Shown here piece after piece: positions 47,907 through 56,080 of a stretch of 64,000 bases of DNA. The position numbers were made by a program, and so were the translations under genes. Below the pieces are notes generated by a model. That model ran no database searches. It worked only from the letters and a program-made list of their open reading frames with translations, and was not told where the DNA came from. Positions within the stretch are counted from its first letter, which is position 1. The number at the start of each line of letters is the position of its first letter. Source of the DNA: Sphingosinithalassobacter sp. CS137 (GTDB lineage: Bacteria > Pseudomonadota > Alphaproteobacteria > Sphingomonadales > Sphingomonadaceae); NCBI RefSeq assembly GCF_014334115.1, contig NZ_CP060494.1:3068501-3132500 (forward strand). Reading direction: 5' to 3'.

Positions 47907-49463
47907 ATGAACGCTCATCAACGGAGCGCGCAGGTGCGCGCCTGGCCGCTGCTGTCGGCCGCACTTCTGCTTGCGTCCTGCGGCGGCAATGGTGGCGGGA
48001 GCGGGACCGTCGTGACCCCTGCGCCGACGCCGACGCCGACGCCGACCGCATCGCCCACGCCCGCAGGTCCAGAGGCCGGTACGATCGTCTCCATCAGCGA
48101 CGCCGCAGCGCTCGAAATCCGCAGCGCGGGAAGCAACGCCTTGCTGACGATCGAAGGCGCCAGCCAGACGGCGGGCGCGCGGATCGCTCGGACCGACAGC
48201 GGAAGCGGTACGGCAGCCGTCCGCTGGCATGCGCTGCCCATGGGGAACAACCGCTACAACATCGAAAGCCTGCTGACTCATCAGGTCATGGGGATCGAAG
48301 CCGCCTCGACTGCCGAGGGGGCACTCGCCGTTCAATGGGCGGACAACGGCACCGACGACCATCTCTGGTCCTTCTATCGGCTATCCAACGGCAATTATCT
48401 GATCCGCAACGTCAACAGCGGATTATATCTCCAAGTCGGCGCTGGCGGCGCGATCACGCAGGGCGCGCGAGCGACGAGCGGCCAGGAATGGGCGATCACG
48501 GTCACCGGCGACCGTGCCTATCCCGAGCCGGCAGTGCTCGCCGGAGCGGGCATCGACGTTCACGATCCGGATCTCCTTCAGGACGCGAGCGGAACCATCT
48601 GGCTCTATGGCACGCATAACACGCTGGCGCGTTCGACCGACGGCGCCCTGTTCCTCGCGGAAACCCGACCGATCATCTCGCCCGATTTCAGCTGGTGGGC
48701 GAGCAAGAACACCACTTGGCAGGGCCGTACCGACATCTGGGCGCCGTCGATCCTGCACGCGAACGGCACCTATTATCTCTATTACTCGATCCCGATCTAC
48801 AACACGCCCTCGCAGGCGGGAACCAACAACGGCGCACAGGCACTGATCGCCTTGGCGACGAGCACCAGCCCGAACGGCCCCTGGACCGATGCGGGCACGA
48901 TCATCGAATCCTGCGGCAACATGCCGGGCTGCACCACTACCTTCAATGCGATCGATCCGGCACCGTTCATTGGTGCCGACGGCCGTTGGTGGATGGCGTT
49001 CGGCTCGTGGGAAGACGGGATCCATGTCCTCGAACTCGATCCGGCGACCGGGCTGCGGCTGCAATCGAACAGTGCGCTTCCGGTGATCGCCTTTCGCGGC
49101 GCGGGCCAGGAGGGGCCCTTCGTCCTGCCGCGCGTGGTGAACGGCCAGCAATGGTATTATTATTTCGGCTCGAACAATCCCTGCTGCTCGGCGAGCAGCA
49201 CCTATCGGGTGGTGGTCGGACGATCGGCGAGTCCGACGGGACCGTTCCTCGATCGGGGCGGACTCGATCTGCGCGACGGCGGCGGCACGATCCTCCTGGG
49301 CACCCACGGCTATGTCGTCGGACCGGGCGGGCAGAGCGTGCGCGAGATCGGTGGGCAGCTCAAGCTGGTGTATCATTTCTACGATAGCCGCGCGAACGGC
49401 GCTCCCAAGCTCGGACTCAACACCATCGCGTTCGATGCCGAGGGCTGGCCGTACCTTCAGTAG
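47907..49463 (+). CDS. GH43-family lipoprotein with ricin-like domain, inserted in the gsp locus
   Basis: A 518-residue protein. The signal ends in 'LLLASC' (lipobox, Cys25), then a Gly/Ser and Pro-Thr repeat linker, a ricin-B-type beta-trefoil-like domain (about 75-200; 'YNIESLLTHQVMGIE', 'YLIRNVNSGLYLQVG') and a C-terminal five-bladed GH43 catalytic domain: 'VHDPDLLQD' (general base Asp), 'NAIDPAPFIG' (Asp), 'GQEGPFVLPR' (Glu acid). It resembles arabinan endo-1,5-alpha-L-arabinosidases; the substrate is a guess. It sits between gspE and gspF, so it is a likely surface-displayed or secreted type II cargo. Confidence 0.85.
   Translation: MNAHQRSAQVRAWPLLSAALLLASCGGNGGGSGTVVTPAPTPTPTPTASPTPAGPEAGTIVSISDAAALEIRSAGSNALLTIEGASQTAGARIARTDSGSGTAAVRWHALPMGNNRYNIESLLTHQVMGIEAASTAEGALAVQWADNGTDDHLWSFYRLSNGNYLIRNVNSGLYLQVGAGGAITQGARATSGQEWAITVTGDRAYPEPAVLAGAGIDVHDPDLLQDASGTIWLYGTHNTLARSTDGALFLAETRPIISPDFSWWASKNTTWQGRTDIWAPSILHANGTYYLYYSIPIYNTPSQAGTNNGAQALIALATSTSPNGPWTDAGTIIESCGNMPGCTTTFNAIDPAPFIGADGRWWMAFGSWEDGIHVLELDPATGLRLQSNSALPVIAFRGAGQEGPFVLPRVVNGQQWYYYFGSNNPCCSASSTYRVVVGRSASPTGPFLDRGGLDLRDGGGTILLGTHGYVVGPGGQSVREIGGQLKLVYHFYDSRANGAPKLGLNTIAFDAEGWPYLQ
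48023..48046 (+). repeat. GCCGAC tandem repeat coding a Pro-Thr linker
   Basis: Four copies of the 6-mer GCCGAC, read as a Thr-Pro linker after the lipobox. Such short in-frame repeats can change copy number and so alter linker length. Confidence 0.8.
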
Positions 49464-49648
49464 CAGGCTGCGGTTCCGGGCCCGCGGCTTGAACGGCGCG
49501 GGCCACTCTTCGCTGTCCTAGGCTTCGCGCTTGTGCTTATGCATAGCTCGCGTGCGCAACCGTTTCTCGTCTGATGGCCGCCGAGCGCGGAGCTGGCGGC
49601 AAGCGGGGGCGCCGAGCCTTCAGGAACTAGCGCCGAGCCGAGACGCCG

Positions 49649-50878
49649 ATGCCCGCCTATGCCTATCGCGCCGCTGACCGCACGGGTGCCTCGAAAAAGG
49701 GGCTGATCGAGGCTTCGTCGCCCGCCGCGGCGCGGGCGATGCTGCGCGATCAGTCATTGCTGCCGCTGTCGGTCGAATCGGCGGGCGAGCGGCGCAATCT
49801 CGGTGCCACCAGTATCCGTCTGCCGCGAATCGGCGGCCGGAGCGTCTCGTCCAAGCAGCTCGCGACGCTCACGCGCCAGATCGCTACGCTGGTCGGCTCG
49901 GACATTCCGGTCGAGGAGTCGCTCCGCCTCGTCGCCGTCCAGTCCGAATCGCAGAGCGTGAGTGCGCTGCTGCTCGGAGTGCGCGGCGCGATCCTCGACG
50001 GGCGCAGCTTCGCCGCGGCGCTGGCTCAGCATCCCAAGGCGTTTCCCGAATTCTACCGCGCCTCGGTCGCCGCGGGCGAGGCATCGGGCAAGCTTTCGAG
50101 CGTGCTCGAGCATCTCGCCGCCTTCGTCGAAACGCGTCAGGCGAACAGTCAGAAGCTGGGCCTTGCTTTGCTCTATCCGGCGCTGCTTGCGCTGGTCTCG
50201 CTCGGCATGGTCGTGCTGCTGATGATCTATGTCGTGCCCGATATCGTGCGCGTGTTCGTCTCGCGCGGTGCCGATCTGCCGTTCCTCACCCGGGCGCTGA
50301 TCGCAGTGAGCTGGTTTCTCCAGAGCTTCGGCCTGTATCTGCTGATCGGGGCGGGCGCCGCGTTCCTGCTGTTCGGCCGCTGGTCGCGCGTGCCTGCGAA
50401 CCGGCTGCGGCTGCACCGCTGGTTCGCCGTCCGCTCGCCGCTCAAGCGGTTCAGCCGTCAGCTCAATGCGGCACGCTTCGCGGGCAGCCTCGCCACCCTC
50501 GTCGGCAGCGCGGTCCCGCTGGTCGAGGCGCTGCACGCCGCCGCGGCCGTCACCCCCAATCTTCACGTCCGCGAAAAGGCGATGGGCGTCGCCCAGCGCG
50601 TGCGCGAGGGCGTCAGCCTGCGGGCGGCGATGCAGGAAGCGGGCGTGTTCCCGACGATGCTCGTCGCGATCGTCGCCTCGGGCGAATCGAGCGGCAAGCT
50701 GGCTCCCGCGCTCGCCCGCGCCTCGGGCGAGCTCGAACGCGAGCTCGACGCGCTGGTGGCGACGCTCGTCTCGCTGGTCGAGCCATTGGTGCTACTGGTG
50801 ATGGGCGGGCTGGTGCTCACCATGGTGCTCGCGATCCTGCTGCCTATCATCAATCTGAACGAGCTGGTCACGCTGTGA
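49649..50878 (+). CDS. gspF: Type II inner-membrane protein GspF
   Basis: A 409-residue GspF, normal length: N-terminal 'MPAYAYRAADRTGASKKGLIEA', two similar helical cytosolic domains ('LATLTRQIATLVGSDIPVEESL' in part, and 'FAGSLATLVGSAVPLVEAL') and three TM helices (about 170-192, 225-247, 376-400). It is the central platform protein. It stands alone after the GH43 gene and converges with gspN. Confidence 0.96.
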   Translation: MPAYAYRAADRTGASKKGLIEASSPAAARAMLRDQSLLPLSVESAGERRNLGATSIRLPRIGGRSVSSKQLATLTRQIATLVGSDIPVEESLRLVAVQSESQSVSALLLGVRGAILDGRSFAAALAQHPKAFPEFYRASVAAGEASGKLSSVLEHLAAFVETRQANSQKLGLALLYPALLALVSLGMVVLLMIYVVPDIVRVFVSRGADLPFLTRALIAVSWFLQSFGLYLLIGAGAAFLLFGRWSRVPANRLRLHRWFAVRSPLKRFSRQLNAARFAGSLATLVGSAVPLVEALHAAAAVTPNLHVREKAMGVAQRVREGVSLRAAMQEAGVFPTMLVAIVASGESSGKLAPALARASGELERELDALVATLVSLVEPLVLLVMGGLVLTMVLAILLPIINLNELVTL

Positions 50879-50922
50879 TTTGCTTCGATCCCTGCCTCGG
50901 CGGGCGAAGCATCGAAGCGCCG

Positions 50923-51693
50923 TCACATCTGTCCCTGCACGCGCATTCCGCCCGGCACGCCGAGGAACGGCAGCACTCTCGCTCCGTCCTGCGTCACGCC
51001 GACGTCGATCGTGCCGTCCTCGGTCAGCGTCGCTTCGACCAGCGTCTGGCGGCGCTGCGCGGCCGGCGTCAGGCGGATACGGGTTTCGTCGCCGATATGC
51101 TGTGCGGTCAGCAGCAGTGCCGGCACGGGAGTCGCCGCGCCGCCGCCGCGCGGAGTGCAGCTGCCGGGATCGGTCACGATCGTGCCCTGCAGCATCTGCT
51201 CGCCGCCGCCCGCCACGATCCGGTCCATGTCCACCTGCATCGTGAAGTCGCAGCTGAACGGCAGATTGGGCTGGAGCGCCTGCAACAGCGTCGCATCGGC
51301 CGATCCGCTCACCGTGTCGAGCGTGACGCCGGAAAAGCCGATCAGCAAGCGGCCGCCCAGGTCGGTATCGTTGCCGGCCGCGGTCCAGTCGGCGGCGAAG
51401 CCCAGACTGGTGAGCGAGCGGAGCGGCGCCCAGTTCCACGAAAGGATGCTGCCGCCGGCGATCCCAACTTCGCCGTTCCACACGGTTCCCGCGATGCCGG
51501 TGCGCCACGGCCGGTTCTTCAGGAACACGCTGGCCGGCATGGTGAAGACCATCGCCAGTGCATATGCGGCTATGCCGATTGCGGCGAAAACGATAAGACG
51601 CCGCCGTGCGACGAACCCTGTATCCTGAGGCGGCGATGAATCGGCGGAGCCTGCTGAAGTCCCTGCAAACCGGAGTGGTGGCAGCAACGGCAT
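50923..51693 (-). CDS. gspN: Type II secretion protein GspN
   Basis: A 256-residue protein: a ~30-residue cytosolic start, one TM helix (about 31-52, 'LIVFAAIGIAAYALAMVF'), and a periplasmic beta-rich domain with 'GTVWNGEVGIAGGSILSW' and 'LGGRLLIGFSGVTL', fitting GspN. The start at 51693 has AAGGGA nine bases upstream; no in-frame start exists closer to the TM. The 5' end therefore overlaps the divergent gene at 51636 by 58 bp on the opposite strand. GspN is a non-essential accessory in many systems. Confidence 0.85.
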   Translation of the reverse strand: MPLLPPLRFAGTSAGSADSSPPQDTGFVARRRLIVFAAIGIAAYALAMVFTMPASVFLKNRPWRTGIAGTVWNGEVGIAGGSILSWNWAPLRSLTSLGFAADWTAAGNDTDLGGRLLIGFSGVTLDTVSGSADATLLQALQPNLPFSCDFTMQVDMDRIVAGGGEQMLQGTIVTDPGSCTPRGGGAATPVPALLLTAQHIGDETRIRLTPAAQRRQTLVEATLTEDGTIDVGVTQDGARVLPFLGVPGGMRVQGQM

Positions 51694-52673
51694 GCTATGC
51701 GTTCCCTTCGTTCGCATCGGTGGGCCGCCGCGGTGATCCTGCCACCGGGCTGCTCCTTCCGCTCACCGGCGAGCGGGCGCGGCTGGGCAATAGCATGCGT
51801 CAGGCGGCCTTGCTCGCCGAAAGTGGCGAGTTCCTCAAGATCCACGATACGGGCGATACGGCGGCCGGTGCGGCCGCTGCCGCCACTGCGGCGCTGCGCG
51901 AGGGTGCGGCGCTGCTGCTGGGGCCGCTGCTCGCCGAGCAGGTGCCGGCGGTCGGCAGTACCGCGGCGGGCCGCGTGCCCGTCATCGCCTTCAGCAACGA
52001 TGCCGTGCTGCGCCAACCGGGCACCTATATCTTCGGCATCACCGCGGGCCAGGTTACGAGCGCTATCCTGCGCTATGCCCGCAGCCGCGGCGTCCGCTCG
52101 GTAGCGGTGATCGACGATCGCAGCCCCTGGTCCGCCGCCGCCGCGCTCGCGGCAGGACGGACGGAGACCGAGCTCGGCCTGCGCGTCCGCATCCTCGAAG
52201 TCGTTCCCGGCCAGCCGCTCCCCGATCCGGGCGAGGCGCCCGATGCGGTGCTGCTTCCGGGGAGCGGTGAGGCGGTACTGGCGGCGGCGCGGACGCTGAA
52301 GGACAGCGGCATCCAGCTGCTCGGCACCCTGCAGGCGCTCGACCATCGGCCCGCGGCGCTAGACGTGCTCGACGGCGCCTGGCTGGCAAGCCCGAGCCCG
52401 GACGAGTTCGGCCGCTTCGCCGCCGAGTTCGAAGCGCGCAACGGTGGCGGCGCAGGCGCGATCACTGCGCTCGCCTATGACGCCGCCTCGATTGCCAAGA
52501 CGCTGCGCGAGGCGGAAAAGCTGGGGACGCAGGGCCTGCTCGAAAGTCCGGGCTTCCGCTGCGTCACCGGTCCGGTGCGTTTCCGAACCGACGGCAGCGT
52601 CGCGCGCGACTTCGCGATCCTCGTCGCCTCGCCCTCGGGCTATCAGGCCGTGGCGGTGAGCTCCGGATCGTGA
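51636..52673 (+). CDS. Periplasmic binding/LpoA-like protein within the gsp locus
   Basis: A 345-residue protein with a signal sequence that begins 'MNRRSLLKSLQTGV' (twin-arginine-like) and ends near 'FPSFA'. The mature part has a type I periplasmic-binding fold: 'GLLLPLTGERARLGNSMRQAALLA' (in part), 'VPVIAFSNDAVLR', 'GVRSVAVIDDRSPWS', matching the penicillin-binding-protein activator/leucine-binding-like group. GAGG lies 5 bases before the ATG. The end is coupled to gspJ (GTGA), which ties it to the secretion locus; it might help the apparatus cross the wall, but that is inference. Confidence 0.75.
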   Translation: MNRRSLLKSLQTGVVAATACYAFPSFASVGRRGDPATGLLLPLTGERARLGNSMRQAALLAESGEFLKIHDTGDTAAGAAAAATAALREGAALLLGPLLAEQVPAVGSTAAGRVPVIAFSNDAVLRQPGTYIFGITAGQVTSAILRYARSRGVRSVAVIDDRSPWSAAAALAAGRTETELGLRVRILEVVPGQPLPDPGEAPDAVLLPGSGEAVLAAARTLKDSGIQLLGTLQALDHRPAALDVLDGAWLASPSPDEFGRFAAEFEARNGGGAGAITALAYDAASIAKTLREAEKLGTQGLLESPGFRCVTGPVRFRTDGSVARDFAILVASPSGYQAVAVSSGS

Positions 52674-53224
52674 CTCGGGCGCCGTCCGGAGCGGCGGGCG
52701 AGCACGGCTTCACGCTTCTCGAACTGATGATCTCGCTGGCGCTGTTCGCACTGATCGCAGTCGCGGGGCTGGCGCTGGTGCAGAGCATCATGGGGGTGCA
52801 GGGACGCACCGAGGCGCGGCTCGACCGAGTCCAGCAGCTCCAGCGCAGCATGTATGTTCTCACCAGCGACTTCGATCAGATCGCTCGTGGCCGGCTTTCG
52901 GGGGAAGGGGCGGGCATCTCGTTCACACGTGCCGCGCCGGGCCTCGGCGGTCCGCCGGTGCCGATGCGCTACGATGCCTCGGGCGGCGCGCTGGTGCGCA
53001 GCATCGGGCCGGTGCCGCAACTTCTTCTGCCGGGAGTGACGGCGGCGCGATGGCGCTTCTGGAATGGCGAGTGGGTCGATCGCTGGCCGGCCGACGATAC
53101 CCAGCCGGATGCATGGCCGCGCGCGGTCGAAGTCGAGATGCAGGTCGCGACGCCGGGCGGGCCGGGCGGCGTGCTCCGCCGTGTCATCGTCCTGCCCGAA
53201 CGGCCCGAGGAGCCTGCGGCATGA
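52670..53224 (+). CDS. gspJ: Type II minor pseudopilin GspJ
   Basis: A 184-residue prepilin from a GTG start overlapping the previous stop. Prepilin motif 'HGFTLLELMISLALFALI' with cleavage after Gly13, then the GspJ core ('LDRVQQLQRSMYVLTSDFDQ'). It belongs to the pseudopilus tip with GspI and GspK. It overlaps gspK by 4 bp. Confidence 0.93.
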   Translation: MTRAPSGAAGEHGFTLLELMISLALFALIAVAGLALVQSIMGVQGRTEARLDRVQQLQRSMYVLTSDFDQIARGRLSGEGAGISFTRAAPGLGGPPVPMRYDASGGALVRSIGPVPQLLLPGVTAARWRFWNGEWVDRWPADDTQPDAWPRAVEVEMQVATPGGPGGVLRRVIVLPERPEEPAA

Positions 53225-54099
53225 AGCGTCGGCCCGAGCCCGACGAGGCGGGCATGATCCTCGTCAACGTGCTCATGTTCGTTGCGATCGCCAGCGCCAT
53301 GGTGCTGCTGATGATCAATCGCGAGGCGCTCGCGCTCGATGGAGCGGTGCGGATGCGCGAGGCGTCGCGGGCGCTCGCAATCGCCCGGGGGGGCGAGCTT
53401 TCCGTGCTGGTCGCGCTCCGCCGCGACGCGGAGGAGGCGCCCGACAGCGATCATCGCGGCGAGGCCTGGGCCAACCTGGGCGAGCGCGGTGTCGCGATCG
53501 AGGGCGGCAGCTTCGACCTTGCCGTTTCGGACGCGCAGGGCCGCTTCAACATCAATCTGGTGCGCTCGGGCGATGCGGCCCCGCTGATCCTCTTCCAGAC
53601 GATTGCCCAGGAGGCGGGCGCAAGCCGCGAGCAGATCCTGAAGCTGGTCGAGCTGGTGCGGCTCACCGGCCCTGTGACCGACATTCGCCCGCTGCGCGCC
53701 GCCGGCCTCGATGCCGAGCTCGCCGCGCGGCTCGAGCGGCTGGTGACGGCGCTGCCCGGCCGCACGTCGATCAATCTCAACGCGGCCGATCAGGAAATGC
53801 TGCGCATTCTCTTTCGCGACGCGGTCGTGGCGGAGCGGCTCGCAGCGGTGCGCGACCGGCAGGGCTATCTCACGCCGGAGGATCTCGCGGAGCAGAATGT
53901 CACCATGCCGTTCGGCACGGGGTTTCGCTCCGAAACCTTCTGGGTGCGGACCCGCGCCACGATCGGCGACACCAGCCAGGAAATCGCCACGCTCGTCCAG
54001 CGGCGAAGGAGCGATGGGGTCGCGGAGGCGATGCCGGTCGAGCGGTGGCGCGGCGCGGCGGTCCCGCCCGGTGCGCCGCCGCTCGCGCAAGCCGATTGA
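53221..54099 (+). CDS. gspK: Type II minor pseudopilin GspK
   Basis: A 292-residue GspK: a prepilin start 'EAGMILVNVLMFVAIASAMVLLM' (in part; the mature residue is Met rather than Phe and no Glu5 is present, as usual for GspK), a middle 'FDLAVSDAQGRFNINLV' motif, and the 'TSINLNAADQEMLRILF' helix-hairpin-helix-like motif typical of GspK. It caps the pseudopilus. Last gene of the gsp locus, followed by a tRNA on the other strand. Confidence 0.94.
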   Translation: MKRRPEPDEAGMILVNVLMFVAIASAMVLLMINREALALDGAVRMREASRALAIARGGELSVLVALRRDAEEAPDSDHRGEAWANLGERGVAIEGGSFDLAVSDAQGRFNINLVRSGDAAPLILFQTIAQEAGASREQILKLVELVRLTGPVTDIRPLRAAGLDAELAARLERLVTALPGRTSINLNAADQEMLRILFRDAVVAERLAAVRDRQGYLTPEDLAEQNVTMPFGTGFRSETFWVRTRATIGDTSQEIATLVQRRRSDGVAEAMPVERWRGAAVPPGAPPLAQAD

Positions 54100-54149
54100 A
54101 GCGCGGCCAAGGCGCGCATCGGCACCGTTTCGCCTCAAGCGCAGAAATT

Positions 54150-54226
54150 TGGTCGGGGAGAGAGGATTCGAACCTCCGGCCCCTGCCTCCCGAAGGCAGT
54201 GCTCTACCAGGCTGAGCTACTCCCCG
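54150..54226 (-). tRNA. tRNA-Pro (anticodon CGG)
   Basis: A 77-base cloverleaf on the minus strand with acceptor CGGGGAG/CTCCCCG, D arm AGCTCAGCCTGGTAGAGC, anticodon stem CTGCC/GGCAG with loop TTCGGGA (anticodon CGG, decoding CCG), T arm GGTTCGAATCC, discriminator A and encoded CCA. Confidence 0.96.
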
Positions 54227-54312
54227 ACCGTACTGGCCGAGGCCAGCGGACGACAGAGGCGGCTCTATACGGAGGGCTTTCGGGGAGTTCAAGCGGCGTT
54301 TCGCATCCCGCA

Positions 54313-55617
54313 TCATGAAGTGCGCGCGTCCAGCATTCGTTCGATCGTCGTGAACTTCTCGCGTGGGGCGCCCGCGCGCGCGGCGGCGATCTCGGCGGTG
54401 TCGATCTTCTGCCAGTCGCGGAAGGTGACGAGGTCGACCCCGCGTTCGGCGAGCAGCGAATCGAGGCCCGGGCGGCCCGGCTTGCCGCTGTCGCCCGGCA
54501 TGTCCGCGGCGATCTTCTCGGCGATCGCGAAGCCGTCTGGCCGGTTGGTGCCGATCGTGCCGGTCGGGCCGCGCCGCGCCCAGCCGACGGCATAGAGACC
54601 GGGCAATACGCGCCCTTCGTCATTGGCGAAGCGGCCGGCGCGATCGTCATAGGGGACGCCCTCGATCGGCGGCGTGCGATAGCCGATGCAGCTCACGACG
54701 AGCGATGCGGGGATCGCATAGGTTTCGCCGGTGCCCTGCGCCCGGCCGCTGGCATCGAGCCGCGTGCGCTCGACGAGCACGCGCTCGGCGCGATCTTCGC
54801 CTTCGATCGCAACCGGCTGGGCGAAGAAATCGAAGACGATGCGGATCGGCTTGCTTGCGTCTGCGCCTCCGGCCGCGAATGCGCGCAGATGACCGACGGA
54901 CTTGCGCTGGCCCGGATCGAGTGCTGCGTCGGCGTCCGGCGGCGGCAGATCGGCCGAGTCGACGATCGGCGCGGCGCGGGCGAGCTCGCCCAGTTCGCCG
55001 AGCTCCTTGGGAGTCATCGCGATCTGATGCGGACCGCGGCGGCCGAGGATGGTGATCGTCTCGATCCCGGAGCCGCGGAGCTCGGCGAGCGCATGGGCAA
55101 CGATATCGGCTCCCTCGAACTCGCTTTCATCCTTGGCAAGGATGCGCGCGACATCGAGCGCGACATTGCCGTTGCCGATCACGACTGCCCCTGGGCCATC
55201 GAGCGGCGGGGCGAGATCGGCGAAATCCGGATGGCCGTTGTACCAGCCGACGAACGCCGCCGATCCGACCACGCCGGGCAGGGCGGCTCCCGGAACGTCG
55301 AGCGGACGGTCGTTGGGGGCGCCGGTCGCCAGCACTACCGCGTCGTAGAGGCCGCGCAGTTCCTCGACGCTCACGTCGGCGCCGATCGTGACGTTGCCGA
55401 CGAAGCGGACGCTGTCGGTGAGGGCGACCTTCTCATAGCGTCGCGAAACGCCCTTGATCGACTGGTGATCGGGCGCGACGCCGGAGCGGATCAGGCCGAA
55501 GGGGACGGGCAGGCGATCGAGGATATCGACCCGGCACTCCTCGCCGAATTGCTTCTGACAGGCCTCGGCGGTGTAATAGCCGGCGGGGCCGGATCCGATC
55601 ACGGCAATATGGCGCAT
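54313..55617 (-). CDS. Ferredoxin/adrenodoxin-type NADP+ reductase
   Basis: A 434-residue flavoprotein. FAD motif 'IGSGPAGYYTAE' at residues ~7-18, then 'DILDRLPVPFGLIRSGVAPDHQ' (in part) typical of the FprA/adrenodoxin reductase family, and an NADP-binding motif 'IGNGNVALDVARIL' near residue 147. The C-terminal 'WARRGPTGTIGTNRPDG' is also typical. It moves electrons between NADPH and ferredoxin-type partners, for example for P450 or iron-sulfur enzymes; no partner is adjacent. Stands alone. Confidence 0.93.
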   Translation of the reverse strand: MRHIAVIGSGPAGYYTAEACQKQFGEECRVDILDRLPVPFGLIRSGVAPDHQSIKGVSRRYEKVALTDSVRFVGNVTIGADVSVEELRGLYDAVVLATGAPNDRPLDVPGAALPGVVGSAAFVGWYNGHPDFADLAPPLDGPGAVVIGNGNVALDVARILAKDESEFEGADIVAHALAELRGSGIETITILGRRGPHQIAMTPKELGELGELARAAPIVDSADLPPPDADAALDPGQRKSVGHLRAFAAGGADASKPIRIVFDFFAQPVAIEGEDRAERVLVERTRLDASGRAQGTGETYAIPASLVVSCIGYRTPPIEGVPYDDRAGRFANDEGRVLPGLYAVGWARRGPTGTIGTNRPDGFAIAEKIAADMPGDSGKPGRPGLDSLLAERGVDLVTFRDWQKIDTAEIAAARAGAPREKFTTIERMLDARTS

Positions 55618-56002
55618 GGGCTCTTCTCTGGGCAGCGGATGCAGCGTCGATGGACGGCGGCGGGAATGGCGGATTTGCGTCGAAGGTCACACAAAGGTCG
55701 CACCTCAACGCGCGTGCGCGCCCCCGCGCGCAGGCGAGGATCGCAATGTGCGACCCGATGCGCAGCCCGTCCGGGTGGCGAAAGCGAGGTGCGGGGGGCG
55801 AAGTGCGCCATGCGCAGGAGCTTGGCAGATTCGCGGCGTGTAGGACAGGGGCGGCGCGCCGCGGCGGAGTCCGCCGTCAGCAGGCGCCATCGCCGCGATC
55901 CTGGCGCCTTCCGCGCCGGTCGTGCGGCGCCCGGCAGCTCGACAAGGCGGTTGTCGCGCCCGGAGATGAGCGACTAAGCCGGGAAAACACTGAGGGGAGA
56001 GC
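55618..56002. other. 385-bp gap with no recognised gene
   Basis: GC-rich spacer between the divergent reductase and CitE-like genes. Frames open here have no ribosome site or protein-like composition. It contains an inverted repeat GGTCGCAC (about 55697) / GTGCGACC (about 55748) separated by 43 bases of CG-rich sequence. No convincing promoter hexamers were seen. Confidence 0.6.
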
Positions 56003-56080
56003 ATGGCGATGGACGCTTCGGGCTTCGGCTGGATTCAGGACGGCGGCGCGTCTCGCCGCGGCGCGGGCGATTGGGCATGA
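56003..56080 (+). CDS. 25-codon small ORF coupled to the CitE-like gene
   Basis: ATG GCG ATG… to TGA, 25 residues starting MAMDASGFGWIQDGG, preceded by a strong AGGGGAGAG box. Its stop overlaps the next gene's start (ATGA). The peptide is Gly/Ala/Arg-rich, with two Trp near the centre and end. It could be a leader that sets translation of the lyase gene, or a chance frame; no homologue is known to me. Confidence 0.4.
   Translation: MAMDASGFGWIQDGGASRRGAGDWA

Noticed and set aside
54150..54226. tRNA-Pro at the edge of the gsp locus as a genomic-island attachment site
   Set aside because: No integrase, no second copy of the tRNA 3' end and no change in composition were seen on either side.
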